Below, piece after piece: positions 25,329 through 34,740 of a stretch of 64,000 nt of DNA. The notes under the pieces were generated by a model. It worked only from the letters and a program-made list of their open reading frames with translations. It did not search any database and was not told the DNA's origin. The translations under genes were made by a program, and so were the position numbers. The stretch spans positions 1,178,001 through 1,242,000 of the forward strand of contig NZ_CP075170.1 in NCBI RefSeq assembly GCF_024399315.1, read 5' to 3'. The stretch is from Chryseobacterium sp. MA9 (GTDB taxonomy: Bacteria; Bacteroidota; Bacteroidia; Flavobacteriales; Weeksellaceae). Each line of letters opens with the position of its first letter. Position 1 is the stretch's first letter.

Positions 25329-26690
25329 ATGGAAATTAAAAGAATTTTACTGAGCCAAAGGGATTTTTTTAAGACACAGCAAACCAAAAGTCTTGCCTTT
25401 CGGAAAATGTATCTCGAAAAGCTTAAAAGTCTTATTATTTCAAATGAAAATATGCTGTATGAAGCTATTAACAAGGATTTCGGGAAATCAAAATTTGATA
25501 CATTCACGACAGAACTATCTTTCATTCTGAATGATATTGACTATTATATCAAGAATTTAAAGTCTCTTTCAAAGCCTAAAAAAGTAAGCACCAATCTTGT
25601 CAACCAATTGGGAAGCAGCAAAGTTTACGCTGATCCATTGGGTTGTATTCTTGTGATTGGAGCCTGGAATTATCCTTATCAGTTATCCCTTTCTCCCATT
25701 ATTGCTGCAATAGCTGCCGGAAACTGTTGTATTCTTAAGCCCAGCGAAATTGCTGTAAATACCATGAAAGCAATGGCTTCTATGATCAATGAAAACTTTC
25801 CATCAGACTATCTGTACGTTTACGAAGGTGGTATTGAAGAAACTACAGCTCTTTTAACATTAAAATTTGACAAAATATTTTTTACAGGAAGTACAAAAGT
25901 CGGAAAGATTGTTTACAAAGCAGCAGCAGAACATCTTACTCCTGTAACTCTTGAGTTGGGAGGAAAATCCCCGGCTATTGTCACCAGAAATGCCAATCTC
26001 GAAATAGCAGCTAAAAGAATTGTCTGGGGAAAGTTTCTTAATGCCGGACAAACCTGTGTAGCTCCTGATTATCTGTTGGTAGAAGAAACCATTCAGGAAC
26101 AGTTTCTTGAAATGCTCAGAAAATATATCAGAGAATTTAAATATGAACAGGGCTCCGAGCAATACACAAGAATTATTAATCAAAGAAACTTTCAGCGTCT
26201 TATATCCCTTATTGATAAAGAAAAAATCTATTCCGGAGGATATTTTGATGAAGAAAAGCTACACATAGAGCCTACTATACTGAATCATATAGACTGGAAT
26301 GACAAAATCATGCAGGAAGAAATTTTCGGACCTCTCCTACCGGTTATCAGTTTTCAAAGCTACAATGCAGTTCTCAACTCTGTTTTAGAACATGAAAAGC
26401 CATTGGCGGCTTATCTTTTTACCAATAATTCTGAAGAAAAAGAAATCTTTACACGGAAACTTTCTTTTGGGGGAGGCTGCATCAATGATACCGTAATGCA
26501 TTTAAGTAATGATAACCTGCCTTTTGGGGGCGTGGGAAGTTCAGGTATAGGAAATTATCATGGAAAATATGGTTTTGAAGCCTTTTCACATCAAAAAGCT
26601 GTTCTTGAAAAAGCCACATGGGGTGAACCTGATATTAAATACCCTCCTTATTCTGATAAAAAATTAAGCTGGATTAAAAAGTTACTGTGA
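25329..26690 (+). CDS. Aldehyde dehydrogenase (class 3-like)
   Basis: 453 residues, the shorter class 3/fatty-aldehyde type. Catalytic Cys243 is in NAGQTCVAPDY and the general base Glu209 in LELGGKSPAIV. The cofactor region has GAWNYPYQLSLSP and FTGSTKVGK; the closing motif is LPFGGVGSSGIGNYHGKYGF. It oxidises aldehydes, often aromatic or long-chain, to acids with NAD(P)+. Monocistronic, with a repeat upstream and a shared terminator at 26755-26786. A C-terminal hydrophobic anchor as in membrane-bound fatty aldehyde dehydrogenases is not obvious. Confidence 0.94.
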   Translation: MEIKRILLSQRDFFKTQQTKSLAFRKMYLEKLKSLIISNENMLYEAINKDFGKSKFDTFTTELSFILNDIDYYIKNLKSLSKPKKVSTNLVNQLGSSKVYADPLGCILVIGAWNYPYQLSLSPIIAAIAAGNCCILKPSEIAVNTMKAMASMINENFPSDYLYVYEGGIEETTALLTLKFDKIFFTGSTKVGKIVYKAAAEHLTPVTLELGGKSPAIVTRNANLEIAAKRIVWGKFLNAGQTCVAPDYLLVEETIQEQFLEMLRKYIREFKYEQGSEQYTRIINQRNFQRLISLIDKEKIYSGGYFDEEKLHIEPTILNHIDWNDKIMQEEIFGPLLPVISFQSYNAVLNSVLEHEKPLAAYLFTNNSEEKEIFTRKLSFGGGCINDTVMHLSNDNLPFGGVGSSGIGNYHGKYGFEAFSHQKAVLEKATWGEPDIKYPPYSDKKLSWIKKLL

Positions 26691-26754
26691 TCAGCGAGAA
26701 ACTTTATTTTACATAGAAAGTATTACAGATTCTGGTAAACAGATTTATAGAAAT

Positions 26755-26786
26755 AAAAAACTGCCTCATTTCTGAAGCAGTTTTTT
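26755..26786. terminator. Bidirectional terminator between ALDH and thioredoxin-like genes
   Basis: AAAAAACTGC at one side and GCAGTTTTTT at the other, with an inner TCA/TGA pairing, serves both converging genes. Confidence 0.85.
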
Positions 26787-26791
26787 GTATT

Positions 26792-27364
26792 TTATCCTTT
26801 TGTAGGAGCCCAGGTATTAAAGAATTCTTTTACTTTATCTTTACTGTAACCTTTCCCTTCTTCTAAAACATCACTCTGCTGAACTTTGATCATTTTCCCG
26901 TCTTTATCCAAAATAATAAACACTGGATATCCAAATTTTTCACCTGGATTACCATATTGAGCAAAAATTTTCTCATTCTTATTATCGGGAGAATAATTCA
27001 GGTGATAATACAGGTAATTCTTGTCTACAATTTCCTTCAATTCAGGGGTAGTCTGTACAAAATTGTTAAAACGAAGACACCAGATACACCAGTTTCCACC
27101 AGCCTGGACTATAATATTTTTACCTTCTTTCTTAGCCTGAGCTACCAATTTATTAATATCAGCCTGAGCATCCGCTTTTGGATCATAAGGCTTTGGCAGC
27201 TTAGCTTTTTCTTCAGCAGCTTTTTTCTTTGCTTCCAACTCTTTCTGCTCAGTCGGAACTATAAGAGCCGTTTTCTGCTTTCCTTTATCCGGAGTATTTT
27301 TTATATCCTGTGAAAAAGCAATTGCACTTAATCCCAGGAAAGCTAACATTGTCAATTTTTTCAT
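26792..27364 (-). CDS. Secreted thioredoxin-like protein
   Basis: 190 residues. Signal peptide MKKLTMLAFLGLSAIAFSQ, then a charged Lys/Ala/Glu-rich segment (about 25-60) and a thioredoxin fold with the redox motif WCIWC (about 92-96) and the cis-Pro region FGYPVFIILDKDG. The order fits Thioredoxin_7/DUF255-type periplasmic proteins, likely a disulfide reductase in the periplasm. A -7 element is at 27400-27407, overlapping the divergent acyltransferase promoter region. Confidence 0.88.
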   Translation of the reverse strand: MKKLTMLAFLGLSAIAFSQDIKNTPDKGKQKTALIVPTEQKELEAKKKAAEEKAKLPKPYDPKADAQADINKLVAQAKKEGKNIIVQAGGNWCIWCLRFNNFVQTTPELKEIVDKNYLYYHLNYSPDNKNEKIFAQYGNPGEKFGYPVFIILDKDGKMIKVQQSDVLEEGKGYSKDKVKEFFNTWAPTKG

Positions 27365-27399
27365 AACATAAAAATAAAAAAATAATATATATCCCCCTG

Positions 27400-27436
27400 C
27401 AAAAATAGAACCATAATTTTATTATCACTAAATTTG
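27400..27436. promoter_or_regulatory. Divergent promoter pair (thioredoxin-like gene and acyltransferase gene)
   Basis: Minus-strand TATTTTTG (27407-27400) serves the thioredoxin-like gene and plus-strand TAAATTTG (27429-27436) the acyltransferase gene. The elements are only 21 bases apart, so the two promoters should compete for polymerase. Confidence 0.5.
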
Positions 27437-27444
27437 CGTGTTTT

Positions 27445-28329
27445 ATGAATTTCTTAATCAAAATATTATACTTCGTCTCTAAGCTTCCGCTTAAAATATT
27501 ATATATTTTTTCGGACGTCATCTTTTTCCTGAATTATTATCTGGTAGGATACAGAAAAGAGGTCATTACCCAAAATCTGAAAAAATCTTTCCCTGATAAA
27601 TCGGAAGAAGAAATTAAAGAGATCCGGAAAAAATTCTATCTTAATTTCTCAGATTATCTGGTAGAAACTATAAAATCTTTCAGCATTTCTGAGACAGAAG
27701 CCAGAGTGAGAATGCAGCATATCAATCAGGAATTGTTTCATGATGCTAAAAAGGAAGGTAAAAACATTATCCTGCTGGCAGGACATGTTTTCAATTGGGA
27801 ATGGATCAATGCATTGGCAAAGATTGTTCCCCAAGCTCACTGCCATCCTGTATACAGAAAAGTAAACAATGATTTTTGGGAAAATCAAATGAAAAAGGTC
27901 CGAAACAAATTCGGAAATGAAGCATTGGAAGCGAATGAAGTAATTCTGAATATCTTCAGATCTAAAAATAACGGAGATTCTGCTTATATGTTTGTAGCTG
28001 ACCAAACACCTCACCATGCACATGTCACTTACGGGTTAGAATTTTTGAATCAGCGTACTCCCGCTTTCGTAGGCTATGACAGACTTGCCACAAGAATGGA
28101 TCTTGTTTTCATTTACTGTGAGATGAAGAAGGTAAAACGCGGTTATTATCAGGTAAATTATCATAGGATATATCCTGATGGCGAAAAGTTTACTGAAAAT
28201 GAAGTAGTAAGGAAATTCCACAAATTACTGGAAAACACATTACACAAGAATCCGGACAACTATCTTTGGTCACACAGAAAATGGAAATATCAGGACTCTA
28301 TCAAAAATTTTGATTCCGAAAAAAAATAG
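27445..28329 (+). CDS. Lipid A biosynthesis acyltransferase (LpxL/HtrB family)
   Basis: 294 residues. An N-terminal membrane anchor (about 1-25) is followed by the LPLAT fold. The catalytic HX4E block is HVFNWE (in LLAGHVFNWEWINA), followed by HPVYRKVNN and, further on, VADQTPHHA. Family members add secondary acyl chains to Kdo-lipid A or related lipids on the cytoplasmic face of the inner membrane. The next gene, a glycosyltransferase, begins 6 bp later, so both are probably in one envelope-related operon. The substrate in this organism is not proven. Confidence 0.91.
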   Translation: MNFLIKILYFVSKLPLKILYIFSDVIFFLNYYLVGYRKEVITQNLKKSFPDKSEEEIKEIRKKFYLNFSDYLVETIKSFSISETEARVRMQHINQELFHDAKKEGKNIILLAGHVFNWEWINALAKIVPQAHCHPVYRKVNNDFWENQMKKVRNKFGNEALEANEVILNIFRSKNNGDSAYMFVADQTPHHAHVTYGLEFLNQRTPAFVGYDRLATRMDLVFIYCEMKKVKRGYYQVNYHRIYPDGEKFTENEVVRKFHKLLENTLHKNPDNYLWSHRKWKYQDSIKNFDSEKK

Positions 28330-28335
28330 ATTGAC

Positions 28336-29313
28336 ATGCAGAAAAAACTGGCAGTTGCCATCTTAAACTGGAACGGCAGAAATTGGCTTGAGAAGTTTCT
28401 TCCGGATGTGGTTCAATTTTCTCAGAATGCAGATATTTTTGTTATTGACAATCTTTCTACGGATGACTCCATTGAATTTCTACAAAAGAATTTCCCCACA
28501 GTCAACGTTATTAAAAATGATAAAAACTATGGATTTGCAGGAGGCTATAATGAAGGATTGAAAGCCATCCCGAATGAATATTACTGCCTTCTCAATTCTG
28601 ATGTGGAAGTTACGGAGAACTGGACAGAACCTGCTTTGGAATTATTGGAAAAAAATCCTTCCATTTCAGCAGTACAGCCTAAAATCTTATCTTATCACAA
28701 TAGAAGCTATTTTGAATTTGCAGGAGCTGCCGGCGGATTGATAGACAACCTTGGATATCCTTATTGCAGAGGCAGGGTTTTTGATGATCTGGAAGAGGAT
28801 AAAGGACAGTATAATGACGAAAAAGAGATCTTCTGGGCATCAGGATGCTGCTTTTTCATCCGTTCAAAAGATTTCTGGGAGCAGAATGGTTTTGACGCCA
28901 GATTTTTCGCCCATCAGGAAGAAATTGACCTTTGCTGGAGACTCATCAATTCAGGAAAAAAGATTTATTATACCGGAAAATCCAACGTGTACCATGTAGG
29001 TGGTGGAACACTCAACAAGCAGAGTGCGCAAAAGACTTTTTTAAACATCAGAAATAACCTTTCTATGATGCTTAAGAATCTTCCTTTTCCTCAATTGATC
29101 TGGCTTATTTTTTTCAGATTATGTCTGGATGGTGTTGCCGGAATTTATTTTGGATTAAAACATGGTTTTCCGCATCTATGGGCTGTTGTAAGAGCTCATT
29201 TTGGGTTTTATGGACAGCTTCCGGGAACATGGAAACTTCGTCAGAAAAACCAAAAGAGTGAGTTCTATCAATCGAAATGGCTTATTTTTAAACATTTTCT
29301 GGGAGGAAGGTAG
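28336..29313 (+). CDS. Glycosyltransferase family 2 protein
   Basis: 325 residues. The GT-A fold starts LAVAILNWNGRNWLEKF; the nucleotide-sugar site has FVIDNLSTDDSIEFL and the metal-binding region LNSDVEVTENW; the acceptor/base region contains FFAHQEEIDLCWRL, typical of rhamnosyl- or WbbL-like GT2 enzymes. A hydrophobic C-terminal stretch (about 245-265) may anchor it to the inner membrane. It is coupled to the acyltransferase (6 bp gap), so a role in surface glycolipid or O-antigen assembly is likely (inference). Confidence 0.9.
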   Translation: MQKKLAVAILNWNGRNWLEKFLPDVVQFSQNADIFVIDNLSTDDSIEFLQKNFPTVNVIKNDKNYGFAGGYNEGLKAIPNEYYCLLNSDVEVTENWTEPALELLEKNPSISAVQPKILSYHNRSYFEFAGAAGGLIDNLGYPYCRGRVFDDLEEDKGQYNDEKEIFWASGCCFFIRSKDFWEQNGFDARFFAHQEEIDLCWRLINSGKKIYYTGKSNVYHVGGGTLNKQSAQKTFLNIRNNLSMMLKNLPFPQLIWLIFFRLCLDGVAGIYFGLKHGFPHLWAVVRAHFGFYGQLPGTWKLRQKNQKSEFYQSKWLIFKHFLGGR

Positions 29314-29443
29314 CAGGTGGCGGATGATATTAGGAAAAATTACAGCTTTCTTCAATAATAAAGTAAACCATAAACTTTAAACCTGAAACATTAAACCAAG
29401 CACAAGCAACTATAGAGCTAGCAACAACTTATAATTTAAAACA

Positions 29444-29998
29444 ATGGATTTCTGTGCAATAGATTTTGAAACGGCCACTCACGAGAAAAGTTCAGCTTGT
29501 GAGATGGGAATTTGTTTGGTACAGGATTCTAAGATTGTAGAAACTAAAACCTGGCTGATTAAACCTCCGAGTTTTCCTTATTTTAATAAATTCAATATTG
29601 CAGTGCATGGGATTCAACCGGAAGATGTAAAAGATGCACCTACTTTTGATGAGATATGGTATGAAGCTCAGGATATGATGTATGGAAGCCTTATGATTGC
29701 TCATAATGCGGGATTTGATGCTTCTGTTTTAAGAGGATGTTTGGAACATTATGGAATGTTTACTCCCCAGCTCAATTATTTGTGCAGCATACAACTTGCC
29801 AAGAAGTCATGGAACTATCTTCCAAAATACGGTTTGAAACCTTTGGCAGAATATCATAAAATTGATTTTACCCACCACAGAGCGGGAGCAGATGCTGAAG
29901 TGTGTGCAAAAATCTCTCTGCTGGCTTTTGAGAAACTGTTTCTCACCAGTAATGATGAAGTAAATGAATATTTGAAAGCGAAAATCAAAAAGCTTTAA
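29444..29998 (+). CDS. DEDDh 3'-5' exonuclease (DnaQ-like)
   Basis: 184 residues. The DEDDh residues are visible: Asp7 and Glu9 in AIDFETATHE, the Asp in HNAGFDASVL, and the His and Asp in HHRAGADAEVCA. The length and lack of an extra domain fit a stand-alone exonuclease such as RNase T/ExoX-like proteins rather than PolIII epsilon. It acts on DNA or RNA 3' ends with Mg2+. The 130 bp upstream contain a GGAAGG-word stretch (29306-29328) but no promoter I trust. Confidence 0.9.
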   Translation: MDFCAIDFETATHEKSSACEMGICLVQDSKIVETKTWLIKPPSFPYFNKFNIAVHGIQPEDVKDAPTFDEIWYEAQDMMYGSLMIAHNAGFDASVLRGCLEHYGMFTPQLNYLCSIQLAKKSWNYLPKYGLKPLAEYHKIDFTHHRAGADAEVCAKISLLAFEKLFLTSNDEVNEYLKAKIKKL

Positions 29999-30035
29999 TA
30001 AGAACCCGGGTTCTTAGTCTGCCATCTATTAATCA

Positions 30036-30425
30036 TTAATTACTCAACACTTCGGACAATAGATTGAATTTTGGAATATCAATCTCAAATGTCTCCTGTG
30101 TTTCCAGGTTTTTAACGAGGTATTTTCCACTCATATTGCCTACTCCGGAACGAAGCATTACATTGGAAAAGTAAGCGAAATTTTCACTTGTTCCTATTTC
30201 AGGAGTCAGGCCGATTACGCCATCACCTATAATCTCTGTGTATCCAAACCCTACATCAAAAATTAACCATTTTCTTTTCAATACTTTGATAGGAAAGCTT
30301 CCGTCATTTTCTATCGTGATATTGTATTTAAAAACGTAACGGTTTTCGGATGGATAACTGTTTTTACTATCATATTCAGGTATAACTGAAACTTTGATAT
30401 TGGAAGTCATTTTTGAAAACATCAT
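30036..30425 (-). CDS. apaG: ApaG domain protein
   Basis: 129 residues, usual ApaG size, a single fibronectin-III-like beta-sandwich. Diagnostic blocks: YVFKYNITIENDG, VLKRKWLIFD, and GVIGLTPEIGTSENFAYFSNVMLRSGVGNMSGKY split over the conserved PG-x(E/I)G-type loop. In E. coli ApaG is associated with Co2+/Mg2+ efflux phenotypes and sits next to apaH; here it stands alone. ATG codons at 30425, 30422 and 30410 are all possible starts. It is convergent to the exonuclease gene. Confidence 0.93.
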   Translation of the reverse strand: MMFSKMTSNIKVSVIPEYDSKNSYPSENRYVFKYNITIENDGSFPIKVLKRKWLIFDVGFGYTEIIGDGVIGLTPEIGTSENFAYFSNVMLRSGVGNMSGKYLVKNLETQETFEIDIPKFNLLSEVLSN

Positions 30426-30451
30426 TGTAGCATTTTCTTAATAAATACAAA

Positions 30452-30476
30452 AATCTCGCCTTTTTAAGGCGAGATT
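30452..30476 (-). terminator. Terminator of odhA-odhB
   Basis: AATCTCGCCTT-TTT-AAGGCGAGATT; on the minus strand it is followed by TTTTTG. It lies 29 bp past the odhB stop and upstream of apaG on the same strand. Confidence 0.92.
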
Positions 30477-30504
30477 GTATATTTATATTATAATTTCATT
30501 AAAA

Positions 30505-31758
30505 CTATAATCCAAGGCCTTTTCTTTCGTCACCTCCCAATAATATTTCAACTGGATTGTCAATACCTTCTTTTACCGCTACAAGGAATCCTACAGACTC
30601 TTTTCCGTCGATAATTCTGTGGTCATAAGACATTGCTACATACATCATTGGTCTGATTACTACCTGCCCGTCAACAGCAACTGGTCTCTGGATGATGTTG
30701 TGCATTCCTAAGATTGCAGATTGTGGAGGGTTGATAATTGGTGTAGACATCATAGATCCGAAAGTACCACCGTTTGTAATAGTGAAAGTACCACCAGTCA
30801 TTTCATCAACAGTAATTTTACCGTCTCTTACTTTGATAGCAAGATCTTTGATATTAGCTTCCACGCTTGCGAAAGACATATTTTCTGCATTTCTCAATAC
30901 CGGAACCATTAATCCTTTAGGACCAGAAACGGCAATTGAAATATCGCAGAAATCATAATTTACTTTGAAGTCTCCGTCGATAGATGCATTTACATCCGGA
31001 TACATTTGTAATGCTCTTGTCACAGCTTTAGTAAAGAAAGACATGAAACCAAGTCCAACTCCGTGTTTTTGAGCAAATTCTTCTTTATATTGCTTTCTTA
31101 ATCTGAAGATTTCAGACATATCCACTTCGTTGAAAGTCGTCAACATAGCTGTTTCATTCTTCACAGAAACCAATCTTTGAGCGATTTTTCTTCTTAAAAC
31201 TGAAAGTTTAGTTGTAGTGGTAGTTCTAGCACCTGTAGCAGTCATAGGGCTTCCTCCTAATGCAGGAACTGCCGCTAATTCAGCATCAGTTTTAGTGATT
31301 CTTCCGTCTCTTCCTGTTCCTGAAACCTGAGCAGCATCCATTCCTTTTTCGTCAAGGATTTTCTTAGCAGCCGGAGATGGAGCTCCTGTTGCATAAGTTT
31401 GTGGAGCAGCTACCGGAGCAGCTGGTTTTGGAGCTTCTTGCTTAGCAGGTTCAGCAGCTTTCGGAGCTTCTTCCTGTTTTGGAGCTTCAGCAGCAGGTGC
31501 AGCACCTTCTGGTTTTTTAGCATCCATATCAATTAAACAAACTACCTGACCTACCTGTACTACATCACCTTCTTCTGCCTTTAAAGTGATAATACCACTT
31601 TGTTCTGCCGGCAATTCAAGAGTTGCTTTATCTGAATCCACTTCGGCGATAGGTTGATCTTTTTCTACATAATCACCATCTTTTACAAGCCAAGTTGCAA
31701 TTTCAACTTCTGTAATTGATTCGCCTGGTGAAGGAACTTTCATTTCTAAAACTGACAT
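30505..31758 (-). CDS. odhB: 2-oxoglutarate dehydrogenase E2 (dihydrolipoyl succinyltransferase)
   Basis: 417 residues. The single lipoyl domain begins [20 protein letters not shown] with modified Lys44 in [12 protein letters not shown] linker of Ala/Pro/Glu/Lys repeats ([20 protein letters not shown]) leads to the E1/E3-binding domain ([21 protein letters not shown]). The catalytic domain ends with [18 protein letters not shown]. The PGES and short linker are features of the succinyl- rather than acetyl-transferase. It follows odhA by 40 bp; lipoamide dehydrogenase (E3) is not in the window. TCA-cycle enzyme, cytoplasmic. Confidence 0.97.
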   Translation of the reverse strand: MSVLEMKVPSPGESITEVEIATWLVKDGDYVEKDQPIAEVDSDKATLELPAEQSGIITLKAEEGDVVQVGQVVCLIDMDAKKPEGAAPAAEAPKQEEAPKAAEPAKQEAPKPAAPVAAPQTYATGAPSPAAKKILDEKGMDAAQVSGTGRDGRITKTDAELAAVPALGGSPMTATGARTTTTTKLSVLRRKIAQRLVSVKNETAMLTTFNEVDMSEIFRLRKQYKEEFAQKHGVGLGFMSFFTKAVTRALQMYPDVNASIDGDFKVNYDFCDISIAVSGPKGLMVPVLRNAENMSFASVEANIKDLAIKVRDGKITVDEMTGGTFTITNGGTFGSMMSTPIINPPQSAILGMHNIIQRPVAVDGQVVIRPMMYVAMSYDHRIIDGKESVGFLVAVKEGIDNPVEILLGGDERKGLGL

Positions 31759-31798
31759 ATCGAGTATTTTTTATTTTTTTAATTGGATATTATTTAAA

Positions 31799-34615
31799 TT
31801 AAGCTGTAACTGGTCTTTTTGCAGGAGCATCATCTCTGTCGAAAACTCTGTTGATCACTGCATTTTGGTTTTTCTCAAACATTTTGTGGCTACCTGGAGC
31901 TGGTGCACCGCTTGGTACCGGAGCAACTACCTGAATTCCTGTATCTCTGAAGTTTCTCAGAATATAAGACCAAGCACCCATGTTTTCAGGTTCTTCCTGA
32001 GCCCAAACCAATTGTTTTTTGTTTTCGTATTTGTTAAAGATCGCTTCAATAGCATCTGTCTGAAGCGGATATAACTGCTCGAATCTTACTAGTGCAATAT
32101 TTTCACAGTTCAGTTCTTCTTTCTTCGCTAATAATTCGAAGTACAGTTTACCTGAACAAAGAACTACTTTTTCTACTTTTTTAGGATCTGCAGTAGGATC
32201 GTCCAAGATTGGCTGGAAGGTACCGTTTGCAAAATCTTCAATTGGAGAAACCACTTTAGGATGTCTCAACAAAGATTTAGGGCTCATTACGATCAATGGT
32301 TTTCTGAAGCCCCATTTCAACTGTCTTCTCAATAAGTGGAAGTAGTTGGCAGGTGAAGTAATATTAGCTACTACCATATTTTCATTAGCACAAAGGGTAA
32401 GGAATCTCTCCAGTCTTGCTGAAGAGTGCTCAGCACCCTGTCCTTCTGAACCGTGAGGCAGTAACATTACCAATCCATTTTGGATTTTCCATTTTTCTTC
32501 TGCTGCAGCAAGATATTGGTCAACGATGATCTGGGCACCGTTCACGAAATCTCCGAACTGAGCTTCCCAGATTGTTAATGTATTTGGAGAAGCCATTGCA
32601 TATCCGTAATCGAAACCTAAAACTCCATATTCAGAAAGGTGAGAGTTGAATACATCAAATCTGCTTTCTGATACGTGTCTTAACGGGATATATTCTTCTT
32701 CTGTGTCTTCTGTTTTTACTACCGCATGTCTGTGAGAGAAAGTACCTCTTTCCACATCTTCTCCGGAGATTCTTACGTTGTGACCTTCTACAAGAAGTGT
32801 AGCATATGCTAACCACTCTCCTAACGCCCAGTCTAGCGAGTTTCCTTCAATAGCTTTGATACGGTTTTCGAAAAGCCTTGTAATTTTATTGATGAACTTT
32901 TTATCAACAGGAAGTGTTGACATCTTAAGCGCCAATTCTTTCAGTTTCGCTGCATCATATTGGGTATCAACCGGCAACTGAACCGCTCCTCTCTTTCCAA
33001 TTGGATAGTTTGTCCAGTCTTCAGCCATAAACAGATCCATTACGTTCTTCTCAATCTCTTTAGAAGCATCAAAATCTTTGTCTAGAAGAGCTTTGAATTC
33101 CGTTTCCATTTTAGCAATTACATCATTTGAAGTAACGCTGTCTTTAAGCAATTTATCTTTATAAATTTCTCTTGGATTCGGGTGTTTTGAAATGGTTTTA
33201 TATAGGTTAGGCTGAGTGAATCTTGGCTCATCACCTTCGTTGTGACCATATTTTCTATATCCTAAAAGGTCGATATAAACGTCTTTTCCGAATTTTGCTC
33301 TGAAGTCAGCAGCAAAATGGATAGCATGAACAACAGCTTCAGCATCGTCAGCATTTACGTGCATTACAGGAGATTCTGTAACTTTTGCAATGTCTGTACA
33401 GTATGTTGAAGATCTTGCATCCATATAGTTGGTTGTAAATGAAACCTGGTTATTTACAACAATATGAACTGTACCACCTGTTCTGTATCCTTCCAAAGTC
33501 ATCATCTGAGCCACTTCGTAAGCAATACCTTGTCCGGCAATAGCTCCGTCACCGTGGATGATGATTGGCAATACTTTAGAGTAATCTTTGTATTTGTCGT
33601 CTACTTTTGCACGGCAGATACCTTCTACAAGGGCAGCAACTGTTTCAAGGTGAGACGGGTTCGGAGTAAGGTTAATACAAACTTCTTCTCCGGAAGCTGT
33701 TTTGATTTTTTTAGATGATCCTAAGTGATATTTAACGTCACCTGAGAATACATCCTCTTCGAATTCTTTTCCTTCAAATTCTGAGAAGATCTGCTTGTAA
33801 GATTTTCCAAAGATGTTTGTAAGAACATTCAGTCTACCTCTGTGGGCCATCCCTAATACTACTTCATCTACTCCTAACTGAGAAGATCTTGAGATCAGCT
33901 GATCTAAAGCAGGGATTAATGTTTCACCTCCTTCTAATGAGAATCTTTTTTGTCCTACAAATTTTGTGTGCAGGTAGTTTTCAAAAGCAACTGCCTGGTT
34001 TAATTTTAATAAGATTTCTGTTTTTTCGTTTGCAGAAAGACTTGGATGGTTTTCGTTTACCTGAAGCCATCTCTTGATAAAATCTTTTTCTTCAACGTTG
34101 TTGATGTGCATGTATTCTACTCCGATAGAATCACAGTAGATGCTTTCAAGGTGCTTGATCAAATCTGCCAAAGTAGCAGGTTCTTTCATTCCTGTTTCAA
34201 CAGCGCAGTTGAATTTTGTATTTAAATCTTCTTTAGAAAGACCGAAGTTCTCGATGTCTAAAGTAGGTGTATAGTGTCTTCTTTCTCTAACCGGGTTAGT
34301 TTTTGTAAAAAGGTGCCCTCTTGTTCTGTAAGCCTCAATAAGGTTTACTACTTTAAATTCTTTTTTGATGTGCTCAGGAACTTCTCCGTTTGATACTGCC
34401 TGAGAAATCTGTTGTTGAACTGCCGGAGCAGCGTTGGCTGAAGCCTGAATAAATTGGGTGTTATCGTCATCTCCGTAGTTCTCCAAAGCAAAATCGAAGC
34501 CTTGAAAGAAGGCTTTCCATGATGGTTCTAGGGAGTCCGGGAATTTTAAGTACTGTTGGTATAAATCCTCAATTAACTGAGAATGAGCTGCGTTTAGGAA
34601 TGAAAATCTGTCCAT
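31799..34615 (-). CDS. odhA: 2-oxoglutarate dehydrogenase E1 component
   Basis: 938 residues, normal for SucA/OdhA. The N-terminus (FLNAAHSQLIEDLYQQYLKFPDSLEPSWKAFF split around 5-40) is the E2-interacting segment. The thiamine diphosphate site shows GMAHRGRLNVL, HGDGAIAGQG and YRKYGHNEGDEPRFTQP. The C-terminal half has LPHGSEGQGAEHSSARLERFL. It decarboxylates 2-oxoglutarate and hands the succinyl group to OdhB. First gene of the odhA-odhB operon; a -7 element lies at 34663-34670. Confidence 0.98.
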   Translation of the reverse strand: MDRFSFLNAAHSQLIEDLYQQYLKFPDSLEPSWKAFFQGFDFALENYGDDDNTQFIQASANAAPAVQQQISQAVSNGEVPEHIKKEFKVVNLIEAYRTRGHLFTKTNPVRERRHYTPTLDIENFGLSKEDLNTKFNCAVETGMKEPATLADLIKHLESIYCDSIGVEYMHINNVEEKDFIKRWLQVNENHPSLSANEKTEILLKLNQAVAFENYLHTKFVGQKRFSLEGGETLIPALDQLISRSSQLGVDEVVLGMAHRGRLNVLTNIFGKSYKQIFSEFEGKEFEEDVFSGDVKYHLGSSKKIKTASGEEVCINLTPNPSHLETVAALVEGICRAKVDDKYKDYSKVLPIIIHGDGAIAGQGIAYEVAQMMTLEGYRTGGTVHIVVNNQVSFTTNYMDARSSTYCTDIAKVTESPVMHVNADDAEAVVHAIHFAADFRAKFGKDVYIDLLGYRKYGHNEGDEPRFTQPNLYKTISKHPNPREIYKDKLLKDSVTSNDVIAKMETEFKALLDKDFDASKEIEKNVMDLFMAEDWTNYPIGKRGAVQLPVDTQYDAAKLKELALKMSTLPVDKKFINKITRLFENRIKAIEGNSLDWALGEWLAYATLLVEGHNVRISGEDVERGTFSHRHAVVKTEDTEEEYIPLRHVSESRFDVFNSHLSEYGVLGFDYGYAMASPNTLTIWEAQFGDFVNGAQIIVDQYLAAAEEKWKIQNGLVMLLPHGSEGQGAEHSSARLERFLTLCANENMVVANITSPANYFHLLRRQLKWGFRKPLIVMSPKSLLRHPKVVSPIEDFANGTFQPILDDPTADPKKVEKVVLCSGKLYFELLAKKEELNCENIALVRFEQLYPLQTDAIEAIFNKYENKKQLVWAQEEPENMGAWSYILRNFRDTGIQVVAPVPSGAPAPGSHKMFEKNQNAVINRVFDRDDAPAKRPVTA

Positions 34616-34662
34616 TATTACAGTTTATCTATTTATTAAAATTTATTTGTAGAATTAATCTT

Positions 34663-34670
34663 CAAATTTA
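34663..34670 (-). promoter_or_regulatory. Predicted -7 element of odhA-odhB
   Basis: Minus-strand TAAATTTG, exact TAnnTTTG match, 47 bases upstream of the odhA ATG. Confidence 0.5.
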
Positions 34671-34740
34671 ATAAAAAAAACCGAGTTAGAACAGTCTCAA
34701 ACCGTTAAAAAAACTTAAGAAAAAAATAAATAAAAAAAAA